Shown here: in pieces, positions 18,561 through 28,160 of the stretch
Numbering within the stretch: position 1 is the first letter of the stretch
How the letters are laid out: the number at the start of each line of letters is the position of its first letter
Assembly (NCBI RefSeq): GCF_004359215.1
Contig: NC_090614.1
Location: 2,660,211-2,696,718 of the forward strand
DNA from: Bremia lactucae
Lineage: Eukaryota > Oomycota > Peronosporomycetes > Peronosporales > Peronosporaceae
Reading direction: 5' to 3'
DNA length: 36,508 nucleotides
The notes under the pieces: model-generated
The model's input: the letters and a program-made list of their open reading frames with translations, nothing else
Told to the model about the DNA's origin: nothing
The model's database searches: none
Made by a program: the position numbers and the translations under genes

Positions 18561-19615
18561 GCTGCGGTGAACCGACTTAAACGGAACTCTGACAAAAATG
18601 GAAGAGCAAACATTATCTCATATTATGCTAACCATTTAGTCCTACTTTCCATGGTTAACCTACCAAGACATGTAGTGACGAATGTAGGCAGTTATGAATT
18701 ACTGCTCAGGAATATTAGCCCGTTTCGTGGAGTGCACCACCAAGGCAATGCTTACGCGATCAAGCTGCCTCGGAGATGCGAACGCATCCTCCATTATATG
18801 GCGAGCATCTTCGCCCGTACCACTTTAGTACGAGGCTTCTTTCGGTTCTCTATCGAACCGGCACGATTCAAGACATTCGTCAAAGCCTGATATTTCCGAG
18901 CCAAAAAAAAGTAAAACTGTCTCGGGGCAGAGTCTGATTTTCACGAACCAGACGTTTTTCTACATTCTTCAAGATGGAATTCTTCGGACAAATTGTCACC
19001 AGCTCGTTTTTAAGAGATATATGTGTCTGTTCGCTCACCAATTAATCAACCGCAGCTTGTGCATAATTTTGCAAATGTTCACGAGAAACACCGTCACCCA
19101 TCGTCGCTGATTCGCAACGACGGAATCGTTTGTAATCAACGTCCTCCCGTAAATGCCGGATGTAATCCAAGTTACGGTGACTCGGGCTCGACGAATGAGT
19201 CGAACCCATTATTTTACTCCTCCTACACATCCTTTGACGGTATCGAGTGGTGAAAAGCATTCCTAATTGAGCGCTTATTTCACTGCCGTGGGGTGAAGGG
19301 TGTTTGAACGAGTCACCTCCTCGTTGACGAGGGTATCCACCCTCGCATGTTTGCTGGGAATCTCGTTTCCAACTAATGATGGACGTTCCGGGTCTCGTTC
19401 TACAGTACAACGATACCCTTACGCTTCCAGAGGAATTATCAGAGAACGAGCGCTTCCCGCGCTCGTTAAAGGATTGGATGTTATCATTCCTTCGTACATC
19501 TCACAAAAAGAAGCATCGTCCAATAAGAATCTTTAAGGAATTATGCCTCCTTAAAGACATGGCCTGCACCCTTATAGCAGCGAAGACATGGGTCCCACTA
19601 CAAGAGGCAATGTAA
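18561..19615 (+). pseudogene. Gypsy integrase C-terminus and chromodomain fragment
   Basis: Plus-strand pol remains of another Gypsy family. Frame 18567-18890 carries a GPY/F-like module (ISPFRGVHHQGNAYAIKLPR at about 18710-18770), continuing after a frame change as MRTHPPLYGEHLRPYH to about 18835. A Ser/Asn-rich linker is in frame 19023-19253. The chromodomain at about 19262-19420 has ERLFHCRGVKGV, a TGA at 19305, then in another frame RGYPPSHVCWESRFQL and DVPGLVLQY. The C-tail is open at 19376-19615. RT and integrase core are absent, so only the 3' end of the gene remains. Confidence 0.75.
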
Positions 19616-19639
19616 CCCTGCCGCTCTAGACACTTGGTC

Positions 19640-19985
19640 CAGATCGTAGCGTGCACCGACTACGGTTTGTTTTCGAACCGATCATGGACAGTATCCAGTT
19701 TGTGCAAGCCAAGCCTCGCAGGATAGACGTCCAAAAATTCTGTACGAATACTTCCCAAGCTCGGAACAAAAGTGTGACACCCTTTGCCCGCTTGCATGTG
19801 TACCATCAATCCCAAAAAGGAATCAATACAGAAATCCGTTTGGTCACCAGACTTGTGAAGCCTGGATGAGTCGAATAACGGGATTTGTAGCAAGTGTTGA
19901 CCAACGAGTTAAGTTGCCCGAAGAAAGCAACCAGGGTTTTCTTTTCGAGTGCGAACCGCAAAAAATTGCGGTCTCTCACCTACTT
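19640..19985. repeat. Unidentified conserved segment, copy 1
   Basis: Matches 24807-25150 in the same orientation, with many small differences. Both strands give partly matching frames. On minus, SGDQTDFCIDS and GKGCHTFVPSLGSIRTE in frame 19660-19893 have counterparts in the other copy. I do not recognise the protein. It stands between a chromodomain tail and a minus-strand integrase piece, so it is probably part of a retroelement. Confidence 0.5.
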
Positions 19986-20084
19986 TCTCATATTAACGTT
20001 CACGCTAACATTAATCTTGGAGTAATCCTTAGGAAGAATATCTTTGCTCGAGCGCGTCCCTCCCCCTTGAAAAAGAGTCACTCT

Positions 20085-20280
20085 GTATGTAACAAGGTGG
20101 GCATGCCTGAATGAATTACGCCATCAACGAAAATCAGTGTATGCTTTGTTGAGGCATGCACTCTATTGTTAATGGCAAATTCTGCCATCGGCAAAACCTC
20201 TTTCCAACATGTATTATAAAGTACACATCCGTGACGTATCTCGTCAAGAATACGACTTGCACGTTCTAATTTATATTAAG
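20085..20280 (-). pseudogene. Gypsy integrase core fragment
   Basis: On minus, about 60 codons read WKEVLPMAEFAINNRVHAST and nearby residues, the block that follows the catalytic Glu in Gypsy integrases. A frame shift and stops follow to the left. It ends where the Copia element starts near 20285. No other part of this element is identified beside it with confidence. Confidence 0.7.
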
Positions 20281-20309
20281 ATGACAAACTTGAAGGTGTT
20301 AAAATGGTA

Positions 20310-20645
20310 AAGCAGGTGCACACAAACAAGGATCTAATTTTTGTAATGATGCAATGGGAAATTGGTACATGTGAAAGGGAATTGTACCCACAAAGGTTGG
20401 ACCTAATGCCACGCAATTCAATATTGTTGAGCGGGCCCACCAGACATTGATCGGTATGGTCAAGACGATGATGTATCAATCGGGTTATTCGAAGTCGCTC
20501 TGGACGAATGCTTTTAAAACTGCCGTTTACGTAAAGAATCAAGTATATTGCAAAGGCGCAGGCTGTACTCCGTACAAAGTGTTATTTCGGACCAAGCCAC
20601 ACATACACTAAATTCGGGCATTGGTTCATTGGGATTTTGTTACCC
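20310..20645 (+). pseudogene. Copia integrase, C-terminal part
   Basis: Reads KVGPNATQFNIVERAHQTLI (about 20395-20450), then an MMYQSGYSKSLW block and a Copia-typical AVYVKNQ...GCTPYKVLF stretch (20520-20590). The Val-Glu-Arg holds the position of the third catalytic residue. A TAG near 20350 and a TAA near 20611 interrupt it. Confidence 0.8.
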
Positions 20646-21401
20646 ACCAAAGTCCAAGCAAAAAAAACTTATGGGAACAATCGCATGGGAATTTAACTCG
20701 GTTGTCGTGAAGGTGTTATGTTTCTGAGCTTGGACTAAATCAATATTGTTTTGTTGGCTGTCTCATATACTTTCCGACGGAGCAGTTTTGGTGTCCGACG
20801 CAAAATAAGGTGATATAAAAAGGTGATATTTATGACTTTGCCGGTGCTTCCCTTACAGAAGAATTTGAAATTGGGTCAAGAACCGTAAGAAGCAACGTTG
20901 CCATGGAATCGGGGCGTCGGACCTTACGGACTCTCTGGACTTATGGCGTGGGCGACTACGCAATCGAATATCAACGGCATATCCAGTTAACAATGAGCAG
21001 CATAGTAAAAAGCCCGGTGAGACGAGCGACGACAGAAATTTATGAGATGATACTCTTCGAAACAGCTTCCTGCCTACTTTTAAATATGCACTTCAGGAAA
21101 CGCAGGAAGACGATAATGCACGAGACAATTTTCAACCTGATGCGGGGTTCGGCTTAAATGAACCTGATAACGATTGCAATAGCATAAAGGTTTTAAGCAA
21201 TGATTTGATCCTTGTGGCGATGATTTAATTGGTGAATTGAACGACACATGTTTCAATTACGAATGTGTTGGCGATACAATTACCGGAGATAATCATTTTG
21301 CTGAATCGGTGGGGCATGTTACGGACATGGCTGCAGTCATGGGTACTGTAGCATCTCTGAGAGATTCGGCAGATTATCCTACTTATGTAACGCGCTCAAG
21401 T
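20646..21401 (+). pseudogene. Copia integrase-RT linker, first part
   Basis: Frames 20903-21157 and 21237-21446 hold the long variable linker before RT. Matching content is weak, apart from an acidic stretch and the run SADYPTYVTRSS just before the LTR A insertion at 21402. Several frameshifts. Confidence 0.55.
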
Positions 21402-21906
21402 TGCCCTAATTTTACACAGTCCCCGTTAAGTACACTTAATTACTAAATTATAGTAATTAGATCCAGCGCTCGGGTGTGGTGCACATTTGTGACCAATCCT
21501 TGTGTTTGTGATGCCCATGGTTGCATTATCATTAGAAGGGATGACGGCTAGCGTCATCCATTACGCGACGTATCTAGAAAGATACGCTCGCAATACATAT
21601 TTGGTGTTATCTATAGAGATGACATTTTGACTGGTAAAAATAGGTATTAATATTTAATACGATTAAAAATAAATCAGTCTGAAAACTATTTCGTACTTGA
21701 TAAGTGCGCACGAGGAGCTAGATTACCGCTCCCGTGACGACACTTAATCAAGTACTTAGTGAATTGGGTGAGGACGGTGAGGACGCTAACGCGCCCACCA
21801 CCACAACTACCTCCCTGCACGCAAGAGAAGCATTAAACCGCTTCCTCGCTGTGCTAGGGTGTGCGTCTAAGTAAAGCGTGGTTGCATTACGACGTGCCCG
21901 CCTACA
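21402..21906 (+). repeat. LTR A, solo, in Copia linker
   Basis: 505 bp, TGCCCTAATTTTAC to CCTACA, parallel to 16961-17463. No internal element sequence on either side, so it is a solo LTR. The flanks are CAAGT (21397-21401) and ATTAT (21907-21911), which do not match, so no target duplication is visible; mutation or exchange between different copies would explain that. Confidence 0.85.
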
Positions 21907-22167
21907 ATTATTTGATCCAGACGATCAGCTCGAATTTGAAAGCGACGATGATGTTAAGGCATTGTTTTCTGCAACGTAAAAGTAATGATTGTGCTGGTTC
22001 AAATCATTGGTCACACACATTGAGATAAGAAAAGTCGCAACAGAAAACGCACTAAGGTGGACGCAAAGAGAGCACGAGCAAATTTGTGGCTTTAGGAGCT
22101 TGGTTACTTTGAGAATTATGTGATTAAAGTCTTTTCGAGCACTTCATACAACATAAGAGGTGATGGT
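21907..22167 (+). pseudogene. Copia linker, second part
   Basis: Continues the linker after LTR A with an acidic run (FDPDDQLEFESDDDVKALFS) and a TAA near 21978. It ends at the ATGGT target copy just before LTR B. Confidence 0.55.
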
Positions 22168-22618
22168 TGTAACGGGGTGTATCGTTACATGGAATTAACA
22201 CTTAAAGGCTGTTAATTAATATATTATCTAAAAGGTAGATAATATTTGGAGGATATTTCTTTATATAGTAATATCCTGAATTCTTATCCATAAATAGGTA
22301 TAGGCCATTATGTCTTTTTATTCCGTAGACTAATCAGCTGTAGAAGTAATCAAAGAGAGTTACAAGATAAGATAGATAAGAATTCATTTACATGTTTAGT
22401 ATTAGTTTATAGTTAAGTCAGCATTTACAAAGATAGATTAAGAGACACTTAACTATATTAATACAGTTTTCATTTTACCCTCTTAAAGCTAGTTGCCTTA
22501 AGAGAAGTCTTCCTCTATACGTACAGTGTACGTCACCTAACGAAAGGCACCACTCACAACTGAAGCAGTGTGAAGTGGACTTGTACTGAAACAGTACAAG
22601 TCGCAGTGCCCCGTTACA
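22168..22618 (+). repeat. LTR B, solo, with perfect 5-bp target duplication
   Basis: 451 bp from TGTAACGGGG to CCCCGTTACA, closely related to the LTR at 33666-34111. The target ATGGT is repeated exactly at 22163-22167 and 22619-22623. With no internal sequence this is a solo LTR left by recombination between the LTRs of a full element. Confidence 0.95.
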
Positions 22619-22623
22619 ATGGT

Positions 22624-23780
22624 GGCATTAAAGCAAGTTATGTAACGATTCCAAGGACGTACAGTGCGGCGATGGCATCAAGATATGCAAAACAGTGGAA
22701 AGAGGCAATGGATGCGGCAATGGTAGCGCTGGAAGGTAAAAGCGTATTGGGATGATTCCTGAAAATGAAATGCCAAATGGAAGTAAAGCAATCAAGACAA
22801 TTTTGGATTTTTGACCTTAAAACGGACCATTTGGATAATGTCGACAGATTTCGAGCGCGGATTGCTACATGGGGTGATAAACTACGTCCTGAAATTGATT
22901 GCATGTAGACATTTATCCAGTGCCTTGCATGGCTACGTTTCTTTTTTTTGTTGCAGTATGTGTACAGTTGGAGCTTCCCATTCACCAATGCGACATCAAA
23001 CCGTTTATCTTAATGCAACATTAGGTATCAAACAATACCTGGAATCGCTGGATGACTACCCGTGCAAGCTGAATAACAAAGTTTACGTCATCAACAAACC
23101 CTTAATGACATAAAACGATCCGGCGCGAATGGAATTCAGAAGTGCATGGCTGGTTTATCAATTTTGGATTCGAGCAGTGTTGCACCGAGCCATATTTATC
23201 TACTGTAAGCACGACGGCAAATTTGCGATAGTTCTCTCTACATTGACGACATCCTATGTGCTTCGGCGAATGTTGAATTCAAGACAAAAATGTTACCAAA
23301 GGCTGGATAAGGACAATGGACTCAAGGATCAGGAACCCCCAAAACTTATTTAGGCGTGGAAGTGGAGCAGAATAAAAATTATATCCAGATTCACCAGACC
23401 AAATACTGTGGAGATTATTGAGCGAAACTTTAATGACGCACACCCTAGCAGAATCCGGATGAAAACAACATAGCGATTGACTATACATGATATAGATACT
23501 TCGCAGTGCAAGCAACCGCCAGAAAATGGAAAATTATGTCTGTATCGTGAACAAATTGGAAATCTGATGTATCTGGCGACATGCACGAGGCCCGACTTGG
23601 CTTATGCCGTTGGGTAGCATATACGTGGAAAACCAACCCTACAGCACATCGGTGCAGCCAAGAGTATTGCGATGCGCCAGTGGTACTAAAAGCCAGGGAT
23701 AGCTTACGCATATACTGAGGGAGTCCAAAAGAGTAGCAAGCTAACTGTTGAGGGATGTTGCGACTCAGATCGGGAATGAG
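22624..23780 (+). pseudogene. Copia reverse transcriptase
   Basis: Starts with PRTYSAAMASRYAKQWKEAM (22647-22708), the entry block of Copia RT. The catalytic box is intact, YIDD at 23239-23250, followed by ILCASANVEFK and, after a frame change, TYLGVEVEQNKNYIQIHQTK near 23340-23400. Between these the sequence is out of frame or degraded. The end blends into a weak connection region. Confidence 0.8.
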
Positions 23781-24245
23781 CCTGATACCAGAAAAAGTAT
23801 GACTGGTAATGTGCCTTGAACTGCAGGCGGTGCTATATCTTTGTCATCTTGACGTCAAAATATTAATACGCAAACAACTGCTGAGGCAGCGTACGTTGCA
23901 GCATGCGAGGCATGCATGGAGGGACAAGGTCTATAAAAAACTATTATTTGAATTATTTTTTGCACATGGCTATAAATTACCGACTCGGCATTGATAATGA
24001 AGCAGCGTTTGTCGTGGCTACTAATTTAAATAGAGTCGTCGCACCCGACACATTGACCAGCGTTAGCACTATGTTCGAGATCAGGTCGCAAAAGAACAGT
24101 GTAATTATGGAAAATGAAGACCGATATTAATTCGTCAGATTTGATGACAAAAGCTCTCAACAGTAATTGATTGGAGAAGTTTGGTGGCATGATTGGCATG
24201 ACCAAGGACAAGATTCCGAAGGGACTACATTTAGAGAAGGCGTGT
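23781..24245 (+). pseudogene. Copia RNase H
   Basis: The block TTAEAAYVAACEACMEG at about 23876-23930 is the Copia RNase H signature with a catalytic Glu. Frame 23903-24130 gives GIDNEAAFVVATN (catalytic Asp) and a degraded His-Ile-Asp-containing region near 24040. The tail SDLMTKAL and KFGGMIGMT is found to about 24210. Several frameshifts. Confidence 0.8.
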
Positions 24246-24311
24246 TGGACAGCTCTAACAAGTTTTCTATACATGTATGCATTTTAGGTCGAAGTCAGTA
24301 TACGGGATTTA

Positions 24312-24706
24312 AGTGCACATAGCTCTCCGACCTTCTGTGTGCGAAAGGCCACAGGAGGGTGGCGGATAGTGCACGCATTCAACAAACTGAATGCTGCAAC
24401 AGTACCGGCTCAAACGCCGATACCGAGAAAGGACGTAATCATAGATGGTATGTCTAAGAGTACGTTCTTTTCGTCTATGGATCTGATGGATGGTTTTTAT
24501 TAAATCCTTATGCGTAGGCGGATCATCCCGTACACAGCAGTGAGCACCCCCAGTGAAATGCTCTGGGAATGGCTAGTAATGCCTCAGGGGCTCAGTAACA
24601 CCCCTGCAACATTCAACAGCTGTGTAACAAATCTGTTGAGACCGGTGCGGGAATTCGCACCGAGTTACTTTGACGATGTATTCATTCATAGCCGGGCCAT
24701 GGACGG
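24312..24706 (+). pseudogene. Gypsy reverse transcriptase fragment, cut by gap
   Basis: Reads SPTFCVRKATGGWRIVHAFN, then PIPRKDVIIDGMSKSTFFS, then frame 24510 with TPSEMLWEWLVMPQGLSNTP and the intact YFDD at about 24666-24677. It stops at the run of N. It resembles family A RT and the fragment at 26216-26440. The left end abuts the Copia 3' end. Confidence 0.85.
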
Positions 24707-24806
24707 NNNNNNNNNNNNNNNNNNNNNNNNNNNNNNNNNNNNNNNNNNNNNNNNNNNNNNNNNNNNNNNNNNNNNNNNNNNNNNNNNNNNNNNNNNNNNN
24801 NNNNNN
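24707..24806. other. Assembly gap, exactly 100 N
   Basis: A round-number gap, the usual placeholder of unknown true size. It lies between RT and the unidentified segment copy 2, so continuity of the element across it is not shown. Confidence 0.99.
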
Positions 24807-25150
24807 TTATTTATCGAACCGGTCACGGAGAATAAACCGGGTTTTCAAGCCAGACCTCGCGGCCGGTGCTACGATCACTCTGTACGAATGCTTCCCAAGC
24901 TTGGAACGAAGGAGTGACATCCTTTGCCCGCTTACATGTGTACTGTCGATGCTGGAAACAATATCAATGAAGAATTCCGTTTCGTGGTCACCAGACTTGC
25001 GAAGTCTCGATGAGTCAAAATGAAGGTTGATATCGATCAATGGTCCTACCAGACCAACGAGTTATGTTGTTCTTAAAGAGAACCAGGGATCTTTTCGAGA
25101 TCAAATCGCAAGGTATTTCGGTCTCGGTCTTGCTCACGTTAACGTTATCT
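24807..25150. repeat. Unidentified conserved segment, copy 2
   Basis: Counterpart of 19640-19985. The minus frame 24807-25040 reads FDSSRLRKSGDHETEFFIDI and SKLGKHSYRVIVAPAARSGL. In copy 1 related residues occur in shifted frames. Function unknown; probably retroelement-derived. Confidence 0.5.
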
Positions 25151-25340
25151 TTAGCGCTAACATAACTTTCGGAGCGATTTTTAAAATTACCCGTCATAAC
25201 GATGTATACAAGCACCACCATAATTACGCTGATCAAAGTGACCTTGACGGTCACTTCGTTCCTGGTAATGCATCCTGGCATCGCAAGAGTTATCATTCTG
25301 GTGATGCATAATGACATCACCAGAGTTGACATTTCCCATT
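25151..25340. other. Unassigned, with palindrome
   Basis: Short stretch without a gene. It contains CTGGTGATGCATAATGACAT and neighbours at 25294-25322, related to 18242-18275. Confidence 0.4.
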
Positions 25341-25624
25341 AGCTCAAATGCGTTCGAAGCCTCGTCCAGATTATGCAATTCCTAGATTTGCTGCTATGAA
25401 GGTGGATAAAGAAGCCTTATACTCGATCGTAAACGATGACTTATACATAAGTCCCGATGAGCAGGAACTGACAAAAAAACAAAAAATAAGCTTAAAAGGA
25501 CTGCGGTTAATTTGTACCGCGACATGGTTGTAAAGCATGAAGTTGGTGTAGAAGACGCGCTGCTTGAGCAATTATTGGCACTTGCTGAGCAGATCAATTT
25601 TTTCAATCACGGCATCTTGAATTG
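25341..25624 (+). pseudogene. Unrecognised small reading frame with frameshift
   Basis: About 90 codons on plus: RSKPRPDYAIPRFAAMKVDK in frame 25348-25533, then after a shift at the A-rich run near 25475-25500, YRDMVVKHEVGVEDALLEQL up to a stop at 25622. The charged, helix-like composition looks coding. I do not recognise it; a gag N-terminus or a host gene fragment are options. Confidence 0.35.
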
Positions 25625-25794
25625 ACTAGAGATTTTATTCAATTGCATTGTTAACGCCAGACTTGATCCAATGACATTTTTTGTAAATCAAGTGCATCAG
25701 GTCTTTAATACAATTGTTTAAAGTCAACCAACCGATTCTAGGTAAACGCTTGCGTTCCTCAATTTCTTGAAGGCCTTTTCTTGACCTTATCCGG
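25625..25794. other. No feature seen
   Basis: About 170 bp, AT-rich, nothing recognised before LTR D. Confidence 0.4.
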
Positions 25795-26671
25795 TCATAA
25801 TAACGAGGCACCTTTTGCTAGTACTAATAACAGTACCTGTCAACCTACACATACCAGTGAAGGTGCGGTGCCTCGAAACTTCACGTACACAAAGGTACAG
25901 AGGAAGGTTTCTTATAAAGCTAAGATGACTTAGCTTAAGGGGGTCTAGTCTGAGGTGTAAGAATAGAGAAAAAGTAAAACTGTATTAATGTATGTGGTTT
26001 CAAAAGCAAGCTTCTTCTGAATTTATTATGCATATAACAAACTATGTATGGCGCCTCCTACGCATGCAAAGCACACCTCAACAGGTTATAAGTTCAATTA
26101 CAGGGCGAGTAGCACAGCGACCGATGCAGGCTTTGATTTCTTAGCTTCTGCTGATCTCAAGGAATTTAGCGGCTGTGAAAGGATTCCATGACAAGCGCAG
26201 CCTCGACTTGAAAAATGTATACGGGACATCCCGTACACAGCAGTGAGCACTCCCAATGGGATGCTCTAGGAATGGCTAGTAATACCACAGGGGCTTAGTG
26301 AGCCCCCCCCCACAACATTATTTATATGCGTGACGAATCTGTTGAGACCCGTGCATGAATTTGCACAGAATTATTTCGACGATGTTTTCGTTCATGGCCG
26401 GGCTATGGACGGAAAGACGAACGTGAGAGATCATAAAACTGCACACCGCACAATCGTGTCGTGTAACGATTGGCACGGTTGATTGAAACTTGAATCAACC
26501 AATCAATCAAATTAATATCTTGTTGCGTCGATATTACCAAATTTGGTAATATTGGAACTAATCAGAAAGGATAATTATTAGTACTTTTTATCGTATTTCC
26601 TTTCATGGAACATAACATTACTTATTCCTCTTTTAGAAAATAATACTTATTTAACGGTATACCTCGTTACA
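25795..26671 (-). repeat. LTR D, copy 2, split by an RT fragment
   Basis: The outer parts, about 25795-26000 and 26486-26671, match consecutive parts of 17464-17906; the minus start is TGTAACGAGG at 26671. The intervening 480 bp are foreign. The left boundary is uncertain. Confidence 0.65.
26216..26440 (+). pseudogene. Gypsy reverse transcriptase fragment inside LTR D
   Basis: Plus strand: IPYTAVSTPNGML, a TAG, then EWLVIPQGL, a run of nine C near 26305-26314, then NYFDDVFVHGRAMDG at about 26364-26410 with intact YFDD. Close relative of 24510-24706. It extends a little beyond that copy's end into GKTNVRDHKT. Confidence 0.8.
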
Positions 26672-26742
26672 TCCTTGCTTCGCCTTATATTGAGCAGCAA
26701 GCTCCTGTCGAAGAGTACACGCTTCGGAGTTTTGCGTCAAAT

Positions 26743-27208
26743 TGTAGCGGAGCTACCTCAATACTAAAGTCAGAGGAAGACTTATAGACTCAGAGTCACT
26801 TAGTTTTGTTGAACTAATGGATTTAACAACTCAGGAAGTCGTACAAGCTTTTAAAGCTATATGAATCCTAGTTCAAGGGATTCAGGGGTTCGTTGAACCA
26901 AGTGGCAACTGGTGCCCAAGAGGATATACCTTAGAAAGGCTTCTATCTTTTACAGATCAATGCGCAAGCCTTAGAAAGGCACTTAACGCTTTAATATCAA
27001 TAGGGGAATTGAACTTTATTTAATTATTTAGAACTTAAACCCTTACCTAGTTAAGTACAATAGATTTTGGCCGCCAGATTTATATCTGGCGGCGACCACA
27101 TTTGTTACCCAGAATAATTGGGATTCAAGTAACTAATTATTTTCAAAATTATATAGAAGGGTATTTCTCCCATAAAGTAAATGTACCAAAACAACGGTTC
27201 TCCAACCG
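26743..27208 (-). repeat. LTR C, 3' LTR of family C copy 2
   Basis: Matches 4392-4860 from TGTAGCGG at 26743 to CCAACC at 27208, and keeps the hairpin at 27071-27092. The last about 18 bp (the TGTAATGGGG start) are missing, together with any polypurine tract. The left flank is CAAAT (26738-26742). Confidence 0.85.
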
Positions 27209-27885
27209 AGAGCGTCGTTCGCTCACGTCTTTATCTCTGGACGAACGTCGCCGAGCCCCGAATCCGTTCCCAGAACGTGGTGTCGCTGACGTCTTAACTG
27301 CATTGAGCAGGACATGGGACCCTGAGTCCAACATCATTACGAATCCGCTCGATGAAGAGCAAGAGCAGATTATCCTCATAGAGGAAAGAGCTCGTTGTCG
27401 AGCTGCCGAAATATCGAAAGCTAAGTTTCATAGTGAATATAGATTCACTCCGCTTAGTGCGGACGAGCGTCTCAAAGAGATAGCGGGTCATAGCTTGGCC
27501 ATCTGGATCTCTGGTGACCCAGCGAGGACGCTGCAGGAGATCGCTGCTCGCGACGCTCTTCATGAGCAATACCTTACGCTGACGGTAATGACGCGAAGCC
27601 ACATATCTGACGCGTTTACGTGATCAAGCCCGTGGGGCTTCGGAGACCTACATGATGGAAACTCCGATTTTTTGTTTACAAACGAAACAAGAACTGAAAA
27701 CGAAGTCTCATTTGAGAAATGGGTTCACGTATCTGACGCGTTTACGTGATCAAGCCCGTGGGGCTTCGGAGACCTACATGAGGGAAATTTCGATTTTTTT
27801 GTTTACAAGCGAAACAAGAACTGAAAACGAAGTCTCATTTGAGAAATGGGTTCACCGGGACCGCCAACTTCGTAATAGCTAGAAT
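27209..27885 (+). pseudogene. Unrecognised antisense reading frame in 3' region of family C
   Basis: Plus-strand frame, opposite to the element. Open to 27623, then continued in another frame to 27882. Composition is protein-like: charged and rich in Arg/Glu/Ala/Leu (for example RSLTSLSLDERRRAPNPFPE, LDEEQEQIILIEERARCRAA, PLSADERLKEIAGHSL). The 126-bp tandem duplication inside is a multiple of three. It begins exactly where the LTR is cut. I know no family for it. It may be an accessory antisense gene of the element or coding sequence captured at the LTR edge. Confidence 0.45.
27605..27856 (+). repeat. 126-bp tandem duplication
   Basis: Two direct units, starting 27605 and 27731. Key words such as ACGTGATCAAGCCCGTGGGG occur in both. 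Units differ at a few bases, and in a T run of six against seven, which changes the frame between them. 126 bp is 42 codons. Confidence 0.9.
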
Positions 27886-28160
27886 ATCAGTCTGCGGATA
27901 TAGGTGATGTTCGCTTCGAACGGAAGCTTCGCTTCGATTTCGCTAACCTTAAGGCCAAAGGCCAGTTACGTTCGGCATTTATGCCGCAAAACGAAGAAAG
28001 GTCTAGCCAATATTTCAGTGTTTTGGTTGACCGTACAACCAAGGATCGAAGCCGCACTGAGGCTTGAGATCCACTTAATCCCACGTTTAGTGGTGGGAAG
28101 CGTCATTTGGCGCGAGTTAACCCTGAGCTTGGCACTCAAAAATGTCAACGGCGTACGGGC
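27886..28160. other. Spacer between antisense frame and chromodomain
   Basis: No recognised domain. A plus frame reads RFERKLRFDFANLKAKGQLR and on for about 50 codons to a TGA near 28068, and could continue the antisense frame. On minus this is the region after the chromodomain. Confidence 0.35.

Larger units (their letters stand above)
20285..24245 (+). mobile_element. Ty1/Copia element, 5' truncated, with two LTR insertions
   Basis: Domain order integrase, linker, RT, RNase H on plus, as in Copia (integrase before RT). It starts in the middle of integrase, so gag, protease and the zinc domain are missing, and no Copia LTR is seen. An LTR A (21402-21906) and an LTR B (22168-22618) interrupt the linker. 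The reading frame is continuous across the second if it is removed, so the insertion postdates the Copia copy. Confidence 0.85.

Noticed and set aside
19042..19410. Minus frame of 122 codons
   Set aside because: Opposite to a recognisable plus-strand chromodomain and linker.
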